Assembly: GCA_037013685.1 (NCBI GenBank)
Contig: CM072919.1
Location: 29,494,255-29,558,254 of the forward strand
DNA from: Acridotheres tristis
Taxonomy: Eukaryota > Chordata > Aves > Passeriformes > Sturnidae
DNA length: 64,000 nt
Direction: 5' to 3'
Below the pieces are notes generated by a model. That model worked only from the letters and a program-made list of their open reading frames with translations, was not told where the DNA came from and made no database searches. Below, one piece after another: positions 1 through 11,851 of this stretch. Positions within the stretch are counted from its first letter, which is position 1; the number at the start of each line of letters is the position of its first letter. The position numbers and the translations under genes were made by a program.

Positions 1-99
1 AAAAGAGAAGAGGAATTCTGACTTTTTGGTTTTGTTTTCAAATTCTATAAATTTGTTCATAATATACAAAGCAAATTGTGGGCTCAGGGTATCTGGGAA

Positions 100-246
100 A
101 TGTGCCAATGTGTATACACACTTTATTTCTATAGCATTGGTGACTTGAAGTTGAGTAGCTTGAATTCAGACTGAAGATTGCACTTCAAATGACTGTTAGT
201 TACTGTTAGTTTGATGGTAACTTAGTAAAGCAGCTGACAATATACG
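100..246 (-). repeat. Old dispersed repeat, copy A (inverted relative to copy B)
   Basis: The reverse complement of this stretch aligns with 8146-8287. The core at 140-168 is a perfect 29-base reverse complement of 8219-8247. Similarity continues, with mismatches and small gaps, through the TTGGCACAT end (100-108) and through the block around TTACCATCA on the other side (212-240). I do not recognise the family. It could be an old interspersed repeat, or an inverted local duplication. Confidence 0.75.
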
Positions 247-1504
247 AAGATAGGATTGTAAGCAGCAGTAAGACAGCTCAGATTTTGTTTAAAGGCTTTA
301 ATCCATAAAGTGAGAACTATTTTCTTTTAAAATAATTTTAAATGCATTTACACAACCTTTTTTCCTTTTTAAAAAATTTTTCTTTGCTTTCAGTCTGTTG
401 AGGTGGGTATATGGTTTGGTTCAGTATTCCTTTTTTCTTTATTTGTTATATAACAGCAGGTAATAAAGTGAAAAATAGTAGATAGCTACCTACTGTATAC
501 CTCTATTGATGCAGTGCAGATTTAAAGTGCATGAAACCCGCAGAGGACGTATTTCTTCTTTTTTAATGCTAGGCAATAATGGCAAAGTCTTTTGACATTT
601 TCCCTATGCTCCTCTCATATATATTAAAAAGAGAAGATAATGCAGAAAGCTGTCACATCAAAAAGCAAATTAAACACAGGAAATCTTTCTGGAGTAAAAA
701 CGTCCATTAATGTTCTTACTGGAAAATCACAGAAATTTTTCTTGGGAAGTTTTTGCTTGAAAAATCAGTAGTGGGATTTGCAGCCTTACACATAGGTGTC
801 ATATATTTGTTTCTAATGGATTGTAGAAGTGACTCAAAACAGTTTTTTCCTTGGTGTATTGCATGTCCTTGTGAAACCTGTTGATGGGTTTGGCAGAACT
901 CCAGTCACATCCCATTGCTAATTAATGGGCATTTTGGTTGGCATTGTTTGCAATGAGCTAGAATTGAACACGATGTGAACACTGAGCATTCCTTCACTCT
1001 TTAAAGACATTGGTCCTTTGGTGTGTAGAATCCTCTGCATTGTTTAAGTGGGCTTTTCATATTTAATGGATTTTGTAAGGCAATCTTCCACTATGAGTTA
1101 GTTCCACATTAAGTTGTGATGCAGCAAATTTTTTCTGTTCAAACACATTCTTAAACACATGCTTGCACATGTTTCAGGAAATGCTTTTGACTGGTCAAAG
1201 GTTTTGTGTAATCTTGATCCTAAGGAGTAACTTCTACCTCCTTCATTTACTGAAGTAGTATACTTCTATTTGTATGAAGCTTGTCTCTATCGGTTGGTTA
1301 ATTCAATGAGAACCATGGAATTTATGATGATGTCTCACTTTTGAGACAAATTTAAGAGAGGATATACTGCAATAAGTAGTCTTTTCTAAAGAGTTATAAC
1401 AACTCCCTACACTAATAGAAAATGAATGCTAATAGGGGAAAGTGAAAAAATACCCCAACAATTTACAAACAACAAAATGCCTACAAAGGTAAGGAAGAAA
1501 AGCA

Positions 1505-2110
1505 ATGCCAAACCCTCAGAACTCGTGTTCTGCCCCACAGTCACAGAGGAATGAAAACCCAAAAATGCATGAAAAATGGGGGAAATGTTGGAGGAATACC
1601 CCTTCCCAACACATAGTTCAAGATAGCACCAGCTTTCTCTCTAAGGGAAGAGGAGCTTCCACAGAGGAGTTCCAGCAGGAGCCAAGAACCTGGTGGCTCT
1701 CTGGTGTCAACCTCCTCTCCACAGGAGTCATGGCAGGCAAAAAGCCTGGTCTGGAGCCTCTTGGTGTGCTTTCCCTCCCTTATCTCCCTGAAGCTTGGGC
1801 TGGAGCAGGGCAGCCCTGCTCCTGGCAATCCCACTCTGTTCTCAGACCTGCAGCTATTGAGTTCACCTCAAGGCAGAGGAAATATTTCTACTACAGCTTC
1901 TCCAAGCCAGGGAAGGGAAAAGCTTTTAGCCTGTGCCAACAAAACCAAGCTAGCCAAGCAGAACCTCACAATACAGAGGCATAGAACACCTGGGCAATGA
2001 GTCTTCAAAAATGCCAGTCAAAAACCCCAAAGATCCCCTCTCCCCAGCCCTGCATGTACCCATTCCTGGGCCTAAAAGATACAGCAACCATTTTTTGGCA
2101 TAAAGCAGAG
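1505..2110. repeat. Unclassified GC-richer block, possibly an old retroelement
   Basis: The block is clearly more GC-rich than its surroundings and holds overlapping open frames on both strands (159 codons from 1505 on +, 97 codons at 1541-1834 on -). None resembles a known protein, and there is no codon-like pattern or splice context I can defend. High GC with open frames on both strands is typical of LTR or other repeat sequence in bird introns, but I could not define ends or target-site duplications. Confidence 0.3.
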
Positions 2111-2304
2111 GATCGTGGACTAGATTATCATCATAAAACACTCCAAGACAGATAGTAAAATCAACAGCTTTCATATCTGATTAATCTGCTCTGGTTTGTT
2201 GCACTGATCAAATTTAAGGTCGTGTAATGCTTATTTTCTGTAAAAAAATCTCTAAATAGGAGACTTCGGTTTGTTTTGATTAAATAAAAAGAGACGAGAT
2301 TTTC

Positions 2305-2330
2305 TTCTATATAACTGTAGTTATATAGAA
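2305..2330. repeat. Short near-perfect palindrome, 12-bp arms
   Basis: The arms TTCTATATAACT and AGTTATATAGAA are perfect reverse complements separated by only two bases. The element is AT-rich and sits just upstream of a TA microsatellite. It could extrude a small hairpin; no function is implied. Confidence 0.8.
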
Positions 2331-2342
2331 CTTCAATTTACT

Positions 2343-2368
2343 TTATATATATATATACATATATATAA
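2343..2368. repeat. (TA)n microsatellite
   Basis: A short TA/TATA run with one C interruption, in the ST8SIA4 intron. Confidence 0.8.
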
Positions 2369-3804
2369 GAACTTAAAAATGTCTAACAAGTAGCATAGCA
2401 CTGAACATGCTGTTTTACTGTATCCAGACCTGATGTTAGGCATTACTGGTTTCAGCTGTTAAGGGCAGTTGGGCACAAACTGAAAGAAGTTTGAAATTGT
2501 TTATAGTCCAGTGAGCAAAGAGCATCCTGAACATATTCTCAAATTTATAAGCTGTACTTTTCAACATTAGTTTCAGTATCAGCGCCATTAATGAAATGCT
2601 TTCAAATTCATCCTGGGATCATCTTTCTAAATTTTGCCCTGTTTCAGGGACACGCAATATGATATTCCATAGCAGGGACAAAAAAAACCTGGCTCCTTCT
2701 AAGAGCAATTGACTCTAAAGCATGCTTTCATTTGTAGTCCTACTTAAAACAGAGTTGTTTTCCTTTGCCTACATTTATAACTGTTTTTTAGGATTTGGCC
2801 CAGAATGGAAATTCAACACAACTTTTCCTACTGAGCTTTTTCTTTTTTAGGGTAGATTTAATAGGTGAATAAGTTTTTAGAAAATAGTCTTTCAAGAATA
2901 CAGTGCTGTGGGATGGATATTCTAGGCAACAGATAAATTATTCTGAAGTGACAAAGGCAGAATTTAGCAATTTGAATGGGCCCTTCCATTATTGTCTTCC
3001 TAATTCCCTACTATGTATAGTGGACGCTAATTTCATTCTTACTCTTCTATGTATTAGATTTTTCTTCTGAACATGGCTGTATTTGCATTGTTTTGAAAAG
3101 AGAGAAAATTAGATAGGATTTTTTTTTCTGTTACAGAAATATATTCATTGGCCATTAAGAGCAGATATTCACTCAGTAGGAAAGACTAGATCTAATGGTG
3201 AAAGCTAGAATTAGGGCAAGTTATTAATTTTAATTACACCCCTCCAGTAATATTCTGTTCAAATTTTCATAGGAAAAAAATGCTAATCAATTATAAGCTG
3301 TTGTAGTGCTTTCATAAAATTTGAAGAATTAATACTTTATATTGTGAATTTTATTTCATAAAATATTAAGAATTAATGTACGTTTTAAAAATCCATATTT
3401 TATTACTTTAATCTTAACAGGAAGTTACGTGTGTGTTTCAAAGTACTTAGCAATGTCCCCAGTCACTCTGATACATATTACTGTTGCAACTTTGCACTAA
3501 GGTTACATAGTTCTTTTTTAGTCTGTCCTTTAACTGAATTTGTTGTGTCTTTGTTCCAACTGAAGATTTTTCTGTGTTCTTCATTTGACATGGCATTCGC
3601 AAACAAGCTTTCAATACAGTTGAAGGGTTTTATCCAATCAGTTGCACTCTTTTTACAAACCAAATTCTTCTTTTACTCCATTTGCCTATCTATGGCATGG
3701 GAGATAGAGTTTTTTTTGTGGTAACTTTTCATAAAATATAATGCAATTTTTGTTATGCCCTCACCAATTCATCTGGCTCTGGAGTCTTCAGCAGAAAGAA
3801 GACA

Positions 3805-4267
3805 GAGAGTACAGAGCAGGGACACAGAAATGATCAAGAGGGCTGAAGCACCCCTCCCGTGAAGAAGGACAGAGAGAGCTAGGCTTGCTGAGCCTGGGGA
3901 AGAGAACGCTCCAGGGAGATCTTCTTGTGGCCCTCCAGTACCTGAAGGGAGCCTACAAGAAAGCTGGAGAGGGAGAGACTTTTTAACTATCTGTCCAAGA
4001 CAGGACAAAGGACAGTGGTTTTGAGCTGAAAGAAGATAGGTTTGGGTTAGATAGAAGGCAGAAATGTTTTAACATGAGAGTGCTGAGACACTGGAATCAG
4101 TAGTTCAGGGAGGTTGCAGATGTCCCATCACTGGAATTGCTCAAGGCCAGGTTGGATGGAGCTTTGAGCAACCTGGTCTAGTGTTGTATGTCCATGCCTA
4201 GAACAGAGGGAGAGGACTAATTGATCTTTAAAGGTCCCTCCCAACTGAGTCAATTCTGTGATTCTTT
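3805..4267 (+). mobile_element. CR1 LINE, truncated 3' end
   Basis: The order of blocks is that of avian CR1 tails: acagagcagggacacagaaa, a lightly diverged section ending in paired-end text such as GGTTGGATGGAGCTTTGAGCAACCTGGTCTAG, then AAAGGTCCCTCCCAACTGAG and a terminal TTCTGTGATTCTTT. It is about 460 bp, 5'-truncated, non-coding, and in sense orientation within the ST8SIA4 intron. Confidence 0.92.
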
Positions 4268-7026
4268 ATTTTATAGAATTCTATATTTTGCTCCATTATC
4301 TGTACAGTAGGCATATGCTATTGTCCAGGAATGTCACAGAAATAAGATAGGCATGGACCGCCTCACTAAAGATCTATCTCTTTCCATCATATTTCAGTAA
4401 GGAGCTGATAGAAGGGAAAAACTTTTCTCTAGAAGTTTCTCTTGGCATTCTAAGCCTGTAAAATGTATTCTAGGTCTGTTTCCCTGCACCTTTACTACGT
4501 GTCTATGTGTGCATCTACTGCAACTGTAATCTCAAGTTATTTGTAGATGACTTCTTCTAAAATTAAGCTATGTTTCACTCTTGAAAATGGTTTTCTGCAT
4601 GAGTTGAGCGAGCAGCGCTTTTTAGCAGAGGCTTGTACTGTGCTAGAGTGTCAGTTGATGACTTTCATGACTCCTGAAGCAAGGGTAGATGTTTCAGTCT
4701 CTATGCAGTGGAATTTTACATATACATATTTACTGGGAAAGGTTCAGGTCTCTTTTTTATGTAAATGAATTCCTGAGGGCTTAAATAATTTTTTTAATAT
4801 ATTGATGTCTATTCTTTGCAAGTTCCACTAGAAACATAAGTAAGTAGCCTTTACTTTCCCTTGTTGTTCTGTAGTGTGTTGTATCACTGAGCACATTTCT
4901 AACTACTAAAGAAGCAGATCAGATCAGGACATAATCATGACTTTTTGGATAGAGCTCTGATGGAGTTTCAGCTCTTCATAAAGTGCATTATTCCTTTCAA
5001 TGAAAGAGAGTTTTTTATGTATGCTCTTTGAAAATACTGCACACTATAAACTTTCAAGTAGATACTGTGCAAACACTCCCCAGTGTTTTTGTGCTTGCTA
5101 TCACATTTTCTGTGTTGTTATTCACACTTTAATTCTTTCACACTTTAGATTCCTTGTGCAGCATTCTGCACAAAGCATATCTCAGTAAGAAAAAGACAAA
5201 TAGTGCATTTTTAATTAAAACACCCACATAAATTGAGAGGGTAAATTGAAGGGTTGTTCCTATCATTGGTGTGACTAATCCCACTGAAGACAAGAAAGCA
5301 CAAGAAATTGATTAGTTCTTTGAATTTGAGGAAGATATTTGCCCTAACAGCTTCTTTAGAAAACAGATGTTGGGTCCAAGAACATAAAAGTAGCTATTTA
5401 AGAGATCCCTTTCTAGTCTGTAGTCTTACCAGTGCCAGGTGCCAACACAGAAACATAGAAGAAAAGTTAAAAACAGAGGAAAAGTTGCCCTGTGATATAT
5501 GCTCCCATCGCCAGCAGCTTAGCAAACCTCTGAGAAGGAACTTCATCAGCACCACTGGGTTTATGAACATTGACAAGTTGTGCGTATTTTAGTCAGTTGG
5601 CCAATGGCATCCAGAACATCCTATTGCCATGAATTCCCAGTTCAGTGTTGTATTGTGTAAAAGGTACTTTCATCTGTTTATTTCAGACCTACCAATAAAT
5701 GACTTCACTGAGTCTATAGCCTTTTATGTTACAGTGCTTATGTTAAAGTAGTAATTAAATTCCTGTTTGCCTGCTTCACCACTTCATCATTTTGGAGTGT
5801 TTTGCCATCTCCACACCTAGTCGTCTCTTTTTCAAGCTACTCTATTTATTCTCTCCTCATACAGAAGTTACTTTATTCTTCTAATAACATATGTTGCTTT
5901 ACTCTGTGTCTTGTCTTGTTCTGAAGTATTTTTTGAGGAAGTGTAATCAAGACAATATACATCCTCTAGCTTCTCACACAGACACTCTTGAGTAATACTG
6001 AGATGTTCTGTCATCTTTCAAAAATCTTTTTTCCCCTACCTTCCTATTAATGTTAATATTTTAACTTCTCAAATACCATATATGATTTCTCAGAAAGCTC
6101 TTTTTAAAAATATTCTGTCAGTAAAAGGAAAAGAATTTCAGTGACAGCCAGGTGGGTTAAGTAGGTTTACTTGGAGATCAGCTTGGACACTCAAGAAAAA
6201 GAGCGTGATATATAATCTTTCGAGCTATTCAGAGTTTAAAACATATATGTTTCTTCAGATTCAGCCCTGTCCAGAACAAGGAATTAAAAATCCATTGAAA
6301 TATATATTCAGATTCTGAATCTATTTATGCTATGACATCTTATGGAATTTGTAGATAAGACAAATAAAGATAGTAAGTACACTAAATTACCTGGTATCTG
6401 AATGTAACCCATCGTATCTAATTTTCTTTGTCTGAGACAACACTTCACTATAAGTACAGCCATGGGAAAGCACATCTCATATTTTAATTTAGTCAGGAGT
6501 CATCTATTCCATAGTAGAAGGATAAACAGTTGTCATTTGAATTCCCCAATATCATATAATGTAATGATGATTGGCATCAATTGTTACATGTATTAGTTGT
6601 TGTAATAGAGTCTACTCAGATCATTTTAATGTTAACTATTTTTAAGACAGATGTCTATGGGTTTATGTGTTTATATCAATTTAATTTTTGTCAATAGCTG
6701 CAAGAAGTCATTACCAGGTAGCAATGTGCTATTCAATTGAGTTTCCTCCAGCAGTCATGCTGATAGTAAAACATTCCATTTTCATAAATATGAGGATATC
6801 TTGATAGATATAGGTGAAAGTCTGGTGGATTTGACTGTATATTTAATTATAGGTGATATTTTGATCTGGTAGAAACAGGTTTTTAAAGGCCAAAATGAAG
6901 GTCCATAAATTCAAAGACAAATGTAAGTGTCAAAGTAATCTTTTAACAGTGCTTATGATAGTAAATAATTTATTTATCTCATAATCACCAGGACAGACTT
7001 CCACTTTTTTCATTGCTTTTTAAAAA

Positions 7027-7230
7027 ATGCAGACAGAGTTTCCTGCTCAAGCAGCTTTGGGCCCCCTAAAGCACAAAAGATCATTGCCAACTGAAGCAAG
7101 CTACAAATGTGGTTGGGCTGGAGCACAGGCCCAGCCAGCTATGGCTAAGGAACCCTACTTAGAGAAGGAGATTAGACTGAGATCAGAGGTTGGCCAGAGG
7201 TCTGCTGACATTCCTTTCAATAGGAATAAT
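7027..7230. repeat. Unclassified block with CR1/LTR-like composition
   Basis: The block is more GC-rich than the neighbouring intron and includes a 78-codon open frame starting at 7027. I recognise neither a protein nor a repeat family. It may be an eroded repeat. Confidence 0.2.
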
Positions 7231-8145
7231 CTCATGATTCTTGTAGAAAGTCATTATTACTGAGATGTTTAAGTTTTGTACCAATGCCTCAATTAAAAAT
7301 AAATTCTTATATAATTTTTATAGCTTTTTGTATTATCTTAGTAGAGACAAAGAGGGATCTTTGACAAAAAAGTACATTTTTACATACAGAATTTTAAAAC
7401 TTACTTTATTTATGGCGTGGAACTGCATTTTAGAACTAGATTTCATTAAGGTAATAACAATAAAAAGGAAGGAAAAAGCATATATGTTTAAAGCATCAGA
7501 AAGTACTAGAATAATGCTGGCACAAGTCTATTATTGACAGTATTTCTTTCCTGTACTAACAGAAATACCAAAAATGTCTTTGATTATTTTCCTTTTTTAA
7601 TGTAAAATACATTGGAACATGCAAGAGATCATTGTTCAGATTTTAAAATCATGTGAAATTTATTTGAAACATGTATGCTCTGTAAAAAGACAGGATTATA
7701 GAAGAGATATCTATACTGGACTGTGTGAAGGAGGTCTCAGACATATGGCCGTGGATCACTACCTGATATGACTGAAGTGCATAAGAAATATTTAAGACAA
7801 AGACGCCTGGATTTGGGATGAGGAGCTGAGGTGAAAGTAGATAGAATGATAGTAGGAGCACAAGGACATTGTTACGGGAACCAGTACCTGCTCAAATACC
7901 CCTTATTTCCATGGAAGAGGCATTTTTAGCAGTCCCCCGCTGTCAGCAGGGTATTGTGGGGTTTTTTAGTTACCTGTTGCAAACGTGGTATTTATTAAAG
8001 GCAATTACATAAAAGGCAATATATGGACCTAAGTACTGACCTGGCTTTCCGTTCATTACAGACTGTTCAACATACTCTCTATTTGTGCTGGTTTTCACTT
8101 ACCCCTAGAAATTACTTTTAACTTTTGAGCATAATTTGAAGTTCA

Positions 8146-8287
8146 TTGTATCTTGCCAGTGTCTTTACTATGTTACCATCAGCCATATATTTTAAAATAC
8201 TTTAAAGTGAGATGTCTTTGAATTCAAGCTACTCAACTTCAAGTCACAGAAATTATAGAATTAAAGAGTGTTTATGCATTGGCACAT
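8146..8287 (+). repeat. Old dispersed repeat, copy B
   Basis: This is the partner of the inverted copy at 100-246, with a 29-base perfect core at 8219-8247 and diverged flanks of about 50 bases on either side. Both copies sit in the same ST8SIA4 intron about 8 kb apart. Confidence 0.75.
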
Positions 8288-9901
8288 TCACTAATCTTCA
8301 ATAAATTCAGCCTTCAGGCCTCACAAAGGATTTGTTTTCGCATGAGGCATCAAGAAAATAAGTACTTGTAGTAGTGCACTTGAGTCCAGTTACAGACTTC
8401 ATAGTGATAACTATTTTCTAGCATGGTGAGATTCATCCAGTCCTGTCAGTTAAGCTTATCCTTATCCAGCTTGAAAATCAGGAATTGGTCATGGGTGAAG
8501 ATCTAGAGATAAGTTATGAGACCCAAGACAGATTCTCATTTAGTTCTGTAGTTAGTAAAGTGTATTGCTTACTTCATGATGTAAACTTAGTTAAACAGAA
8601 AATAAGTGCATCCGAGAAAAATAGATTGGGAGAGTATTTTTGTGCTTTAAACTAAAGCTATAATAAAACTCTAGAAACTAAAAACAGGTACAAAGATGCT
8701 TATTTGTTAAAGCATCTACAACATCAGTCGACCCTAATCAGCCATAACTCAGCCTTGAGATTAGAATAGCTACCTGAGTGACTGAAAAGTTGACACATAT
8801 CTTTCAGAACAAGAATCACAAAGACTACTTCAGATTTGTATCACCCCTTGACAATTCTATTAATTGAAGCAGACATTGGGAGCCAGGAATGTGCAGAGAT
8901 AAATGGTCTTTAAGAAGCATCAGCCTAGAGCACTAGTGCCTCCAACTGTTTCATTTGTTGAATTCCTTTTTTTTTTTTCATTTGAAGTATAATTGATCCC
9001 AAATTACAAATTTTTTCCGGTAATTACATCAAGTACTGTATTTTCAATATATATAGAGAGAGTTTGGATATTTTTCAATTTTAAGAAATACCAAGTAGTT
9101 AAACTTCTGTTTTATACAATACCTGAATATGACACGAGAAGATATGCTTTTATACTCTTAAATTGTAAGAAAGTCTTAATTGCATTTTATCCCTTCATTA
9201 CATACTTATTTCTGGATGGAAATGTTTAAGTAAGATGTAGTGTCCTTTTCAAATATTTACCTATTTACTAATTTAATTTTCTCCCATGAGCATCCTATTC
9301 CTGGAAGGGTGAAATTCAGCTGGAATGATAGCAGTGGTACCCTGTAGTACCAGATGCATCAGTTTTGACTGCTATTTGGCTAGAAATGCTCATGTAGATG
9401 GATCACTGCATGAGATTAAAGTACCAACTTCTCAAGAGACAGCTACCAGTTTTTATAAAAATTAAGTGATTAGCTTTTAATCTGTTCTGCTCTATCTGTG
9501 ATATGAAGTGCTAAAAGTGTTCAGATTTCTTTCTTCAGCAACTTTTCCATAAACAAACATTTATTTTCTAGAATGGAGTCCCTCCTTAATTTTATCTTGT
9601 TTTACAGAGTTGCAGTTTATCAGCGTGAAAAGCAAACTGCTTAGCATGTTACATCGAAAAAATGGTATTTATGAAGATAATGAAAAATGATATATGCATG
9701 TGTCATTTGTAGATGTACCCATTCCCAATTGCATTCACTCCTTAAATACACTTTTTACCATCCTGTTTTTACAGCCAAGCAAAATTCTGAGTCATTCCCT
9801 ATGCTGGCTTTGAAGAAGCAATTATTCAGCTCAGAACTGTTTTCTGCTTTGCAGGGTCCTTCAGCTTTCAAAAAACGAACTTGAGTCATAATGCAAAAAT
9901 G

Positions 9902-9921
9902 CAAAAAAAAAAAAAAAAAAA
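9902..9921 (+). repeat. Poly(A) tract
   Basis: A run of about 20 A preceded by ATGCAAAAATGC, followed by A-rich sequence to about 9990. It could be the tail of an old retrocopy, but nothing upstream is recognisable. Confidence 0.7.
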
Positions 9922-10062
9922 ATCCAAACAAAACCAAAAAACCCCAAGCCAGCAACAACAGAAACAGAAACAAGCACAAGCAAGTAAATTGAGCTTCTCT
10001 TCTGACTTCTGAAAGTTAAATTCTTATCTTATGTTTATAATTTCCACTTGCTTTCTATTTAG

Positions 10063-10243
10063 ACAAGCGATCTATGAAGTAACCACCGGGCCAATCAAAT
10101 ATTCAGTGCAGGGCTTACTTAATCACATGAATTTGATACCACAACAGGTCACATTTTATAGCAAGAAACTGTTCCTTGATCTGGCTGAAGAGGTTAACTA
10201 CAGTCTTCTAGCTTCTGCAGACATTATCTTGTGTCAGGATTAA
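10063..10243 (+). CDS. Candidate alternative (cryptic) terminal exon of ST8SIA4
   Basis: A reasonable acceptor (cttgctttctatttag, ending at 10062) lies 430 bases before the true last exon. The upstream exon of this gene ends with two bases of a split Gly codon. The A at 10063 would complete GGA, after which a frame of 59 codons runs open (QAIYEVTTGPIKYSV...) to TAA at 10241-10243. Used as a terminal exon it would replace sialylmotifs S, III and VS and give an inactive, truncated enzyme. The peptide resembles nothing I know, no strong poly(A) signal follows closely (AATAAA occurs near 10295 and 10326), and the phase match has a one-in-three chance. Treat as a hypothesis. Confidence 0.2.
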
Positions 10244-10489
10244 AGTCTGGACTAAGTCCCTTAATTAGCCAGGGTTTTTCCAGCACTGTGCTAAATAAAG
10301 TCTCCCTTAACCTCTTATAGGAGGAATAAAGGTGCACCAGAACAGTATCATTATGATCTCAGTCTAGAGAAAAGGAGACTTTCACCTTTTCATAGTGTAA
10401 AATGAATGCATAGTAGATAAAATAAGTTCATAAGATTTATTCACGTGAAGTTACATGAATTTCTTAATGCACTTTTTCTTTCTTTGCAG

Positions 10490-10772
10490 CTATTGGCTGA
10501 CAAACAAGGTCCACATTAAACGACCCAGCACTGGTCTCCTCATGTATACACTTGCCACCAGATTTTGTGATGAAATTCATCTGTACGGATTTTGGCCATT
10601 CCCAAAGGATTTACATGGAAAACCAGTCAAGTATCACTATTACGATGAGCTGAAATATCGGTACTTTTCTAATGCCAGTCCTCATAGGATGCCATTAGAG
10701 TTTAAAACATTATATGTGTTACATAATAGAGGAGCACTTAAATTAACAACAGGGAAATGCATACAGCAATAA
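10490..10772 (+). CDS. ST8SIA4: ST8SIA4 terminal coding exon (alpha-2,8-polysialyltransferase PST, C-terminal 93 residues)
   Basis: ST8SIA4 is a Golgi type II membrane enzyme that uses CMP-sialic acid to build alpha-2,8-polysialic acid on N-glycans of NCAM and a few other carriers. This exon follows a strong acceptor (pyrimidine tract, then tttgcag at 10483-10489). Its first base completes a split codon, expected to be Gly; 93 codons follow, ending in TAA at 10770. That equals the length of the human last exon as I recall it, with about 86 of 93 residues identical. Visible are the sialylmotif S part ([21 protein letters not shown]), motif III (YHYYD), an NAS glycosylation sequon (10671), and motif VS, whose His (codon 10683, human His331) lies in PHRMPLEF. 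Both family disulfide cysteines are present (human Cys292 and Cys356). The paralogue ST8SIA2 differs at many of these sites (for example SQASPHT and TVGQC). No frameshift or stop is seen, so the gene looks functional. Earlier exons lie outside the window. Confidence 0.96.
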
Positions 10773-10788
10773 AGCACACGTAGAGTAC

Positions 10789-10794
10789 AATAAA
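10789..10794 (+). terminator. Proximal poly(A) signal AATAAA
   Basis: A canonical hexamer 17 bases after the ST8SIA4 stop. It lies very close to the stop, so it may be a minor site. Confidence 0.4.
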
Positions 10795-11821
10795 TACAGA
10801 ATACACACCTCATCATAAAGATGTTGTGGAATGGCAATGGGACCACAGTGGGGATTTGTTTCAATACCCATTAAGTCATTGGAAAAAGGTGTTATATCAG
10901 AAGTACATAACCAGCTATTATACCTGTAAAGTGCTATATAACTAAGCTATCTTAACTGCAAAGATTCAAGTAAGTGCCACTTTCACTAAGAACAAAGCTT
11001 GAATGTATGCTCAGTAGTGTTTACAAAATGCAGTGACACATTCATCATGAATTAAAGAAGAAAAAGAGCCTTCCAATTTTCAAATGGGATCTGACAGCCC
11101 GCACAGGAATACCCAGTGGATGGAATATTTACTTGAGTAAATAAATTATGCTTTGTCAGAAAATATCGTGATGGATTTGAGTAGAGAAAGTGAAGTCTGT
11201 AAGATCAAACAAATCAGTAAATGCCTTCAGTCAGAGAACTGTTTCTGATATTGTATAATAACCTCAGCTTTGGTTGCTGTTTTTCATATTGGCATTGGTT
11301 GTGTTTTGTTGCTTTTAAGGTTTAGCAGCCTTACAAGATTTCAAGGATGTTATAAGTAATTAATTTTTTTATCTTATGGAATTGTCTTCAGGAAAAAAGG
11401 TTTGTAAGCGTGGGAGGGTGGAGGGGAACATCAAATATTTTACCAAGTGTTATTGCATTGTATCCTGCTGTCACACAATCCTTAACACCCAATTGTTTTT
11501 CTGGCTACTGTTGTCAGTACTCATTACATGAAACCATGCAGGTATCATTTTGATCTGACTTAAAGATAAGTTTTTCTCTCCTGTACAGGTTTGAAGACAT
11601 ACAAGAGGGTGCCCTTGCTTTTGGTGCCAAAATTAGTTTTATACACATTTTTCCTTATCTTGGAGAAATGGTGTGGATTTATGTTTCTTTGCTGCTTAAG
11701 GGAGCATATTCTTTGTTATTTATATTTTTTAACCATTTCAGATCAAAGCCTCTTTACTGACTTCACATACAGAATTCTTCAGAAAAATCTGCAGGAGTAA
11801 AGAAATTACTACATGCATTCA

Positions 11822-11851
11822 AATATATATGTGTGTATATATATATATACA
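11822..11851. repeat. (TA/TG)n microsatellite
   Basis: A TATATATGTGTGTATATATA-type run in the probable 3' UTR. Confidence 0.85.

Larger units (their letters stand above)
1..10489 (+). other. ST8SIA4: ST8SIA4 last intron (partial)
   Basis: This is the sequence upstream of the terminal exon. I see no exon encoding the preceding part of the enzyme (the stretch ending in the HAVRG region of mammalian PST), so the penultimate exon must lie upstream of base 1 and the intron exceeds 10 kb. It contains one CR1 tail (3805-4267), two inverted copies of an old repeat (100-246 and 8146-8287), a TA-rich microsatellite near 2343, a GC-richer unclassified block (1505-2110), another mixed block (7027-7230) and a 20-base A run at 9902. 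The 3' end has a canonical pyrimidine tract and AG. The rest is AT-rich with no recognisable feature. Confidence 0.85.
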
